From positions 4,763,420 through 4,827,419 of the forward strand of contig NC_081551.1 of the NCBI RefSeq assembly GCF_901000735.1: DNA of 64,000 nt, given 5' to 3'. The notes beneath the pieces were generated by a model that was not told where the DNA came from, did not search any database, and saw only the letters and a list, made by a program, of their open reading frames with translations. The stretch comes from Corylus avellana (lineage: Eukaryota; Streptophyta; Magnoliopsida; Fagales; Betulaceae). Positions 54,255-64,000 of the stretch are shown here, in pieces (position 1 is the stretch's first letter; every line of letters begins with the position of its first letter). The position numbers and the translations under genes were made by a program.

Positions 54255-57200
54255 AGAGTGAGCTTGTGAAACTTTGAGTTTGTTTGTTTGTTCCTGTCTT
54301 AATTATTTGCAATCTGAGAAAGCTAGAAGCTGTATAAGTCGAGTCGAGAGAGGCTATTTAGGTCAGTTAAGTTGAGCTTTTCGTTGAAGAAGTTGAATGG
54401 TTAAGACTCATAGTATCATTTTTCTTTCTGCTCTTTAGTTTTTCTTCTGTCAAATAAGAATAATGCAAGTTTTACGATCGATTAAACAAAGGATCATCAT
54501 TGTTATTTTGTTATGGTGTGGAATCAAATTTTGGTTTCTCTATTGAGTATATTGCAAATTTCAAGTTCTGTATGAGACAAAATTATGCCCATTGATTGTT
54601 GAGACAAATCCAACGGTTGCAAATTAGAGAACCCAAATTTAACCTAAATCTATCATCTCTGATCTCTCCATTCTCTCGACTCTCCTCTCACAGTCTCCAC
54701 CATCCTCCTCGCCTCCTATCTCTGTTGCCGCTCCCACCACTCCCCCAGTGCCCCCAACAGCAACCACCACCACCACCGCAGCAACCACACACCTCAACGC
54801 CTGGCTGAAGCTGAACGGCTCGTGCTCGGTTTCCAGGAACTTGCCGCTGCCAACCCCGCTGTCCACGCCGCTCTCGGAGGTCGTTTCACTCTCGCAGTAC
54901 GCCGCGGATCGGAGGCGGAGGAGGTGATAAGATTTGTGGGTTTTTCTTTTCTTTTTGGGTTTTTTTTTTTCTCCGTTTCTTCTTGGGTGGTGGGTGGTTT
55001 GGGGTTTTGCCGTTTGATGTGTTTGTTTGGTTGCCCAGAAAGATGTGTAAATATTTTTGGATAGATAGGTATTTGGGTTTCTGTTTTTTACTGAATTATG
55101 GTTCGTGTTTGATGGAATTAGAGCAGAAAAAGTATCTTCGTCTTATTAAACAGATGGTGTTGGTCTTTCACATAATATTGAATTCTATGATTGAATCATT
55201 TTTGCCAAATGCATGTACATATACATCCCAAAATTAATCGAGCTTGAGCTCGAGCTCGACCAAAATAGACGAGCTTGAGCTCGAACAGGGTTCCAACCCT
55301 ATCGAGCCAAGCTTGAGCAACATTTCTAGGCTCATGTCGAGCTCAAGCCTGGCCTCAAAGTAAACAAGCCGAGCCCGGACAAGCCAAGCTCGCTCAAGCT
55401 TGGCTCGTTTACACCCCTAGAAACAACCCCCCCCTCCCCCCCACCATCTCTCTTTATAGAGTAATGCTATTTATACAACTGCGATACAACTTAATAAAGT
55501 GGCAGTGAAAATAAGTTCTTCGATCAATACTTATAAAAACAGAAGGCTAATTTTCACTGCCACTTATCCCAGTTGTATAACAGTCGTATACTAGTCTATT
55601 AAATAGCATTACTTATATATATATGTACTATATATGTCTCTGTTTAGATTAATTGAGTTGAATTTATAAATCTTATTTATTGTGCTTTCTACTTTCTTAC
55701 TGCTGCTGCAAGTTTTTGCACCAGGGGGTGAGTAAATTTAAATTTTACATCTAATTCATATGCTAAGCTTGTTTCCTTTTTAGTCTTTGTTTGGTTACTT
55801 GAGGAAAAAGAAAGATGCTAAACTATGAACGTGAGCACTAAAATTGGTTAGTGCTAGAATTCTTAAGTCAGGGAGAGGTGAAATCAATTTGGGTAAGGAT
55901 TTGGAGCGAGGGCCTTCATCGGCTTTCAGTTTGACTTGGAAATTGAATCTTTCTTGCCATTCAAAGTAGTAAGTTGTAAGAGCATTGCTACTTTCCTGCA
56001 ACATTCAACATTCTCATTCACACCAAAATACAGACCATATTGTTGGTTCAAAGGGAGAAACTCAGCTGAACGTAGTGGTATCAGGCTCTCCTAAGTAGAG
56101 GTTTTAGTTTTGCAAGATCTAGAAAATTGAAGAGTCCTGGACTAGGAAAAACTCAAATTCCCTTCCCCCCCCCCCCCCTTTGGTTAGAGTCTCCTTCCAT
56201 AGAAGAGAGAATTCAACGATGGATATCCTTATCAAACACCCACAAATTCAAATCAGGTTTATTTCAGGGTAACATGTGTTGTTTTTGAGGATGATGTGGC
56301 ATACATCAGTTTAATCATGCAAAAGTGGTCATATTTCATGGTTTTCTTGCACTTTCAGGCCTTACAATGTCCTAATAAATTTCTAGAGGAGGCGAAAATG
56401 GTTCTAGATGGTAGTTCAGAACTTGCAAACTACCCGGCAATTAAAGAGAAAAACGTTGGTGCTGTAGAGGATAAGGAAAGTCTCCAAGCAAGAAGGCCAG
56501 CATTGGGCCGTAAGCGGGCTCGTTTCTTTTTAAAGTCTAATTTGATGTAAGCTTATCGTTGATGCATTTTTATTTTTATTTTTTATTTTTAAAGTAAAGA
56601 AGTGGTTACTTTTACTGAGATTTATCAATTGAAGTAAGTCATCTTCATTACACAGTCAACCTACTGAGAGCTTGGAACCAAGTTTGGACATTGAACAACT
56701 AAAAGACCCGGAGGAATTCTTCTTGGCCTATGAACGGCTTGAAAGTAAGTTACAGTCCCTTTGTCTTCTGGAATCCATGCTGCAATCATTTTCGTAAGAC
56801 TTGTTTTGCTGTGTGATTGGTGCTTAGATGCCAAAAGAGAATTACAAAAGCAGATTGGTGGTGTTTCAATGGATTTAGATGAGCATAATCCATCCAAAAC
56901 TGCACGACAACGTCGACCAGGGATACTAGGGTATGATCTACATTTTGTATCATCTATCCCCCATTATGCTGTTTATCTTATATCATGTTTTTTGGTCATA
57001 TGGACTAACCTTGTTATTTTGATCCAGGCGGTCAGTTAGATACAAGCATCGCTATTCATCAGTAATTTCTGAAAATAATGAGAATATTTTATCTTCTCAA
57101 GAGACATTTGATTCAGGCATTGTTAGCCCAACTAATGACATCTCACAACGCAAAACTAATCATGATTTAGCATCAAAGGAGAGGTATATAGCTGGTAAGT

Positions 57201-60200
57201 GGAAACTATAGAAGAATAAAGATTAATCAATCAACTCTAAAGAGATGTCCTTTCGCTATCTCTTAGCTCTTATTTTTCACTCAATACCATTATCCATTTT
57301 TCTTTTTGCTGTTTTTTCCCAATTAATAGATATTTGATATCATGATTAATTGCATGCTAAATAGGTTCAACGGACAATCCAGAGAACAAGGTTAGTGAAA
57401 TCTTAGATGAATTGCTATCTGGCAATTTTGAAGATCTGGAAGGGGATAGAGCAGTCAGTATTTTACAGAAGCGCTTGCAAATCAAACCCATTGATTTGGA
57501 GAAGTTAAACCTTCCAGAATTGCGAGATATCCAAAAGATTGATTTGAAATCTTCAAGACGAAACATGCTAAGGCCTCGGAAAGCTTTAGCGGACATTGAT
57601 AATATGTTAAAAGGGATTAGCAGTAAATCACATGTGAAGCTCATACCAGAGGCAGAAAGCTCTTTTCATCATATATCTTCACCCACACCCCCATCAAGTC
57701 TGTCTGCTTCATTATCTGTGTTACAGAGGCAAATTTTGAGTTCAAAGTCATCAAGTGATCCATTTCCGAATCCTGATTTTGGCCACTCACCTGCAAAAAA
57801 TTTCTCTTCGACTAAATGCACGTTGAAAGAGTCTGACCTGGATCATACAGGAATGCAGTTGAGCACTTGTGATGAGTTGAAGTCACCCTTAGTTGAGGAA
57901 GATAACATTGATAATCTGTTAAAAGGGATTAGCAGTAAAACACTTGTGAAGCTCATACAGGAGGCAAAAAGCCCTTTTCATCATATAGCTTCACCAACAC
58001 CCCCAAGAAGTCCTCTTGCTTCATTATCTTTGTTACAGAGGCAAATTTTGCAGTCAAAGCCATCAAATGATCCATTTTCAATTCCTGATTTTGGCCACTC
58101 ACCAGCAAAAAATTCTTCCCCGATTGAATGCATGCCGAAGGAGTCTGACCTAGATCATACAGGAATGCAGCTGAGCAATTGTAATGAGTTGAAGTCACCC
58201 TTAGTTGGGGAAGATGACACTGCAACTGCTGAGACAGATTCACAAGACGTGGCTATTGAAGATGTTACTTGTACATCTGAAGCAATTGTGCATGATAATT
58301 CCAGTAAACTTTCTTTTCGTGTTGATGTTGGCTCAAGTGGAACTCATGTTGACATGGAGGACAATGTTGGAGGCAGTATGGATATTGAAGTAATAGATGA
58401 GCAATTAAGTAGGCATGATGCTGATATAGATGCTCAGGAAAATGGATCCAATAAATTGGAGGACAAGGTGAATCTTCCTTTGGTTTGTTTATATTTAATT
58501 GTTTACTAGAGTTGTATGACTTTTGAATTTGAATGTTATGTTTGATACTGTGACACAATTCAGGTAGAAGACATGCCACAGGAACAGGTGGAGGCAGTGG
58601 CTTCTCCAGAATGTAGTGTTAACATGGTGGACACAACTGAGGAAAATTCGAACTACATTCGGACTCCATTGGGTATGATCTTATTTGTCTACTTGTGCAT
58701 CATAAGAAGTACATGTTTGATCCTGATGATTAAATGTCAGGTTTTGAGGAGAATTCAGATCAGTTTATCTACCAATGGCTACATGGAGTTAATTGGTCAT
58801 TTTTTGGTTCTGAAAAAAGAAAATAAAACATCCTGTAGACTAGTTAGAAGCAATGCAAAGAATATCTAAGCTAGATAAACTGACTCCCTACTATTTTGGG
58901 AGTCTCATGCTTGGCCTCTTTAAACAATTTCATGTCAAATCCTTGCTGAATCTATGGCAAATGGGTTTCTGTGTTTCATGGTTTGCCTTGCATGTCACCG
59001 ACTTCAAGTCTAATAATTTAATTAGTGGTTACTAACTTGACTTACCTTTAGATGGTCAAAGTGGTTGGTTGTTTAATCCAAATTATGCATTACAAATTCA
59101 TGTTGGTTATATCTGTACATATAATCAACCAGTTCAACCAAGTTGAGGTAAATGGAAACTGCTAATAGGTACCTAATGAATTATCATTGAACTATTCTAT
59201 ATGTAAAAAATAAGTGTTTTTTTTTTGTGATTACATTCTCATACATGATAAGCTTTCATCTGAAGTTTTAACAATTGTACATTAGGAGTGAAGATTATGC
59301 TTTAGATGGTTTCAACTTAGTGTATTTGGTGAATTTTCTTATTTTCTCCATCAGATCAATCAAATCCTGCTGTGGTTGAAGACCATGCAGTGCATGGACT
59401 CTCCCAATCCCCAGATAATGTCCCAGAACAGAGTATAGAGGTTACTATCTTTCCCTTATTGTCCTTTTCATTCATGCTTTCGTTTTATTTGCTGCTTGTC
59501 ATCATTAAGTTGAGAGTGTTTGCCATATCTGGCTTGCATATGCCATCAATAAGTCCTAGCTGGCTTTTTTGAAAAAAAATGGAAATAGAGCAATTAAGAA
59601 TTTGCAATGCTGTATGAGAAATGGCTTGCATATGGCTGAATGCGACTAAAAGACTGTATGTTGCTTATAATTTTTAATCCCTTGGTGGTAGGACTTGATA
59701 TACTTGAATTGGGGTGATGTGTATGTGATGCTTTGATGGCTGAAAGTATTTTGGCTACCAATATGTGCAAGGATGAAATGGACATGGGACGCTGAGTGTT
59801 ATTATTTATATGTTCCTGGTAATGGCCAAGGGATTGTACAAATATGCACATAGAAGATATTGTTAGGATGTTTGTTACCTTATGAACACTAGATCCTGTA
59901 ACCTCTGTGTTTACTCTCTGAGTCCAGATAATTTCAATTAATTTATAAATTAAATTTTGTGCTTTTTATGTACGAAAAGAGTTCGATGCTTTTTGATGCC
60001 TAAATCTAGATGTTTGTTTCTCATGTAATATGTTTATTTCCCAGCGTCTAATCTTTGATTATTATTATTATTTTTTTAAAAAAATTTCTGGGCATTATTT
60101 GTGGCCTACACACCCCAACCCCATCATGTTCCCTTCTGGTTCATGGCCTAGGGGCTCCCTTTGGTGTTTTTCAGTTAACTGTTCTACATATCCAATGAAT

Positions 60201-60970
60201 GATTTGCTTTGTGATGGTTAGTTTCGCTTTTAGTATGTGGTTATGATTGAACTTTGTTTCTATTTTCTCGTGAAACAGAAAATCCAGGAAAGTATCGAGG
60301 TGTCATTGAATGAGCAAATCAATGCAAAATCACGTCTGCACAGAGAGCGCAAGAGTAAAGAACGTTCTCACAGGAAAAGCCTTGCAGGTGTCCATTTGTA
60401 ACAATCTCAACCATGTTAACTAGGACTTTTTTGGTTGTTTTGTTGGAATAACCGGTTGTTGTCTTTCTAGGAGCTGGTTTATTGTGGAAATCTGGGGTAA
60501 GACGAAGCACTAGGATCAGGACAAGACCTTTGGAGTATTGGAAAGGAGAAAGGTTACTATATGGTCGCATCCACCAGAGTAAGTATTCTCTTGTGTGGAC
60601 TTTTTTAGATAAGGGATTTACTGTATTATGACTCCTTCTCATATTGATCCTTGAACTTAAAATTAATAAGTAGTCAAAATGCTTTCTGGTTCCATTTCTA
60701 TATGAACTATTCTTAGGAGATATGCGTTAAGTTTGTCTAACATTAAGTTGAGGTTTTATCATAATAAAATTGTGGCATTGGCAACCATAAATCTTTGCCA
60801 GTTTATGAGTTGGGAGTACAAAATAAAAGATCGTTGTGGCAAAGCTTTTGTGTTGTTATCATTGGTCTACTTCTATTTTCTTGCACTAATTGCTAGAAGG
60901 TATGGTGTTCTACCAATTTCTGGAGACATGTATCCTGAATATTGAAGTAAAATTTAGAATGAACCTTTTG
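54255..60970. repeat. Right copy of the 6,716-bp duplication, starting at the gap
   Basis: Begins AGAGTGAGCTTGTG at the first base after the N run and matches 47439-54154 to its last base. The unique continuation of the gene follows (60971 onward). The arrangement is that expected of two overlapping contigs placed end to end. Confidence 0.95.
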
Positions 60971-61659
60971 CTTACTGATATGAATAATGCTCATAGTTTA
61001 CTGTTTTCAATTTTACATAGAATCAAGTGTTTGAAAAAGGTAGAATGGAAATTTTATGTGATAATTGCTTTCCTTATCATAATATATGTTTGTGTGGTAG
61101 GAATTTTCATAAATAATCACCACCTGTGTGTGTGATAAGTCATTTGTACACTGCTTTAGTCACTAACTCGTCCATATTAAGTATGTTTGGTGACCTAAGC
61201 ATTTGTTGACTAAAGTACTTAAATTGTGTTTGAGCCAATGAATTCTTAATGGCATCTCACAATGGAAGAATGGTTGGAGGTTGCGGACCTGTGGTAATGA
61301 GTTTAAGACCCATCACCCACTTATTCATAAAAAAATGAAAAAGAAAAAAGAGTTTTTCAATGTGTTTAAAGAGTTTTTGGATTTAAATAATTTGTTTGGA
61401 GCAGCTAAATGTGAGGCAACAAAATTTGTTTAACTATTTCTTTTTTATATCCCTTTCCATCGATACCCAACTGTTATGACTTGGTACAAAAATTTAAGAA
61501 TAGTTTTGTTGTATTATACTTTTTGCAGGTTTGACAACAGTTATTGGGTTGAAGTATGTTTCTCCAACAAAGGGTGACGATGGAAAACCTGCTCTCAGGG
61601 TGAAATCTTACGTCTCGGATGAATACAAAGAGCTTGTCGAACTTGCAGCTCTACATTGA
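56359..61659 (+). CDS. CENP-C: Centromere protein C (CENP-C), exons 2-11, lacks exon 1
   Basis: Exons: 56359-56546, 56656-56744, 56828-56930, 57028-57194, 57365-58467, 58564-58672, 59355-59440, 60279-60387, 60471-60578, 61529-61659. The first nine repeat exons 2-10 of the copy before the gap. The last is unique: it completes the CENPC motif ([15 protein letters not shown]) and gives the C-terminus [19 protein letters not shown]. No exon 1, leader or promoter lies between the gap and 56359, so this cannot be an independent complete gene. I regard it and the copy at 47164 as one gene of 11 exons and 783 codons. The CENPC motif (about residues 713-752) contacts the CENH3 C-terminus and the H2A/H2B acidic patch in studied homologues. 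Confidence 0.9.
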
Positions 61660-64000
61660 GATGATTGAAATATGAAGAAATATTTGGTGCCCCATCAAGT
61701 TTTCTTATATCTTATGTCTCCTGATACCCTTTTTATCTACTTGTCTCGGATATGTGGAAAGAAGGCTTGTCTGTAACTAGTTACAGTTCTAACGGTGGTA
61801 AATGGTCATTTACTTCTTGTTGTGGATAATTAGCTTCTATGCCAAAAATTTCATCAGTATATGTAAGGTGATTGAGTTATTGCATATGTTCATGGTGTTC
61901 TTCTTGATTTTCCCCTCCCCCCAAGAAAATGTCATAGGATTGGACTTATTTTCAGCAAATAACTCATTTGAAGATTTGGAATTGAAGAAGTCATTTGGAT
62001 CAGGAAAAAAAGGTGTAATTTTCAAAGCCTGCATAACTTATTTGATGGTAACTTTTGGTTAGGGTTTGAATTTTTGTTGGCCGTTGCTTTTATATGTATA
62101 TAAAAAAATAAAATTTTAGATGGTGTTTTTGTCGCTCTAGGTGGCTTTCACCTTTTTGTTTAGACAGACTTTGCTTTAATCGCCTTCTTTCTTTCTTCCA
62201 ATTGGTTCTAAAGTTGAAGAAGGCTCGCCAATCTTCCTAGCTCGTGACTTTTGACCGTTGACATTCCTCTTCACAATATTAAAGGTTTCTTAACGGCTCC
62301 CAACAGGCTCCATAATTCGAAGTTGACAGTAGGCATTGTTGATTACAGTTTTTAATACCTATTTTGACGGTTAAATAAAGCCGATTATGCTACGTTGAAG
62401 GAGACAACTTCTCCCACTATCATCAAAAAAGAAAAGAAAAAACTTATCCCATTCTAGTTTCGTATATTCTTTCATTTAATGACATGCTAGATGGTGTTTT
62501 TTGACACTCTTACGTGTTTGGCCTTTGACAATTGGAACTATGAAATATTCAAGCTCTTGAGGATTGTAAACGGGTTAACATCTTTATTTGCTATTGGGGA
62601 CATTACAAATAATAGATTCTAATAGATGCCCACTTGCTTATTCAATCGAGTTCACATCAAGGGATTATGTCAAAAGAAAAAGGTAGGGTGCCTCCTCCTT
62701 CTCCTCCTTCTTTCTTTTTCTTTTTTTAGTTAATTGAAAAGGGGATAAAGCTACAAGTGACAGGTAGGGTGACTTCTTAAAGACAAAAATGTTTGCTTGC
62801 TTTCTTTTGGATGGCAACAAAGATTTGGAAAGTAAGTTTTGTACAAGGTGTATAAACAGTTACGACCACCGCTGCTTTAGGCGGTTATTGAATTTTCGTA
62901 ACCATAATTGTTTTGTCTTAGGTGGTTAGCGGTTTTAAAATAATTGCCTGTCAATAGTTATTGAAACTCATAACTGCACTGCATAACCGTTTTTTAGAAA
63001 TAGGCATTTTGGGTTTATTTCAATGTATTTGGGCTTTCCTTGAGCCTCTTTTTAGATTCTATTTAAATGGTTTTGGGACTTCTTTTTTTTTAATTAAAAA
63101 TAAATAAATAAATAGAAGGCTTCAAAATGTAATATAGCCCATGAATTTTATCAATTGAACCCCAAACTTGATATATTTTTTTATAAGAAATGACACGAAT
63201 TGTAGAATTTTTTTGGGCTTTGAAATTAGATGCAAACTAGTCAAATGACGTACAAAGAGAGGAAAAAACACTAAACATTTGTGCCAAATCATCTCTTTCT
63301 TCCGGGTAGTACTAAAATACTAAATAACTAACAACCCTTACAATGAGAACACATGTGCCAATCCTCGATAGCCTCTTTAAACACACTAATTCCATCTACT
63401 TCATGACATGTATATGACATTGTAACGCATGCATGTGATATTGTATAACCATTATTTTGTTATGTAAGGATACTATGTAAACTTTTATAGATATAGATGT
63501 ATTTGTGAGATTTGTGTGTTATTAATTGTGTTATGTTTAGATGTTTCCGCTGCATGTTAGTGATGTTTGATATGATATCTGTGTGAGTTTTACTCATCTT
63601 AGTCGTGAAAATTCTTTGAACAACCTCATTGGTATTCACTGTCTTCGAAATCTGTGAAAGGATTTAACGTCAAACTCCGATCTATACTAACACACTTTTA
63701 AACTTGTACAAGTGACAAAAAGGTCATTCTACGTGACCGTCGATCATTCGATTATCATATCGATTGTTTGGAAATCCTACCGAACGTTCGTCAGCATGAC
63801 AGAATCCCCCATTCCATCAAAGGTCTTAATTTTATAGTAATCTAACACAGTCCAAGGCTATTTTATAAAGCTTAACACTGTCTTAACAATAAATAATAGT
63901 CTCATGCACCACAATGAATGTCCATACTCATTAGCTTATTAACCCATCATTAATCTCATTATAACACAATATCTTGCCATGTAGATCTACATTAAACTTA
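61660..64000. other. CENP-C 3' flank and intergenic DNA, no gene
   Basis: No ORF with a recognisable product. At 62855-63000 are strings such as GGTTATTGAATTTTCGTAACC and GCATAACCG that look like hAT-type subterminal repeats. The rest is AT-rich with short CTCCTTCT runs near 62700. Confidence 0.6.

Noticed and set aside
47439..60970. Real recent tandem duplication of CENP-C
   Set aside because: Exact identity without indels, borders at a 100-N gap, and complementary missing exons favour a contig overlap. Kept only as the alternative to test.

Overview
The window is nuclear DNA of a flowering plant. It is AT-rich, has spliced genes with GT..AG introns, and carries plant-specific families: L-ascorbate oxidase, DUF313/B3 proteins, a fasciclin-like arabinogalactan protein, MIKC*-type MADS-box genes, plant CENP-C and a DUF247 remnant. 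The abundance of MITEs, tRNA-derived SINEs, LINE debris and CACTA/hAT relics fits a dicot, probably woody. I cannot place it to family from the sequence alone.

Layout. 1-5.5 kb is mostly debris: a DUF247 exon relic, then a dead LINE on the minus strand with a SINE nested in it. At 5.5-6.4 kb lies the first exon of a small membrane-protein gene, with a 632-bp hAT-type MITE inserted just upstream (exact 8-bp target duplication). From 6.7 to 34.1 kb a segment carrying a B3/DUF313 gene (+) and an FLA gene (-) occurs three times. Block 1 (about 6.74-11.97 kb) has an intact B3 gene and an FLA pseudogene. Block 2 (about 18.92-22.38 kb) has only a B3 tail and a second FLA pseudogene. Block 3 (about 25.17-34.15 kb) has a B3 relic, a second B3 gene, a 2.1-kb near-perfect palindrome made of B3 fragments, and the only full-length FLA gene. 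A complete five-exon L-ascorbate oxidase gene lies between blocks 1 and 2. Between blocks 2 and 3 sits LTR-like debris split by a CACTA-type element.

34.2-43.4 kb holds two intact MIKC*-type MADS-box genes in convergent orientation; I resolved all exons of both and every junction keeps frame. One of them needs a 7-nt micro-exon. 43.4-46.9 kb is a cluster of SINEs and MITEs. 47.2-61.7 kb is the CENP-C (inner kinetochore) gene. It is split by a 100-N assembly gap, and the 6,716 bp before the gap recur after it at a constant offset of 6,816 with no indel. This looks like an unmerged contig overlap, not a real tandem duplication; collapsed, the gene has 11 exons and encodes 783 residues. 61.7-64 kb shows no gene.

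The most unusual structure is the B3 palindrome at 28.49-30.63 kb. Its arms of about 1.04 kb are separated by 52 bp and made of B3-gene sequence, downstream of a B3 gene on the same strand and close to its paralogues. It has the form of a natural hairpin-RNA/siRNA locus that could act on the family. The sequence shows the structure; the activity is inference.
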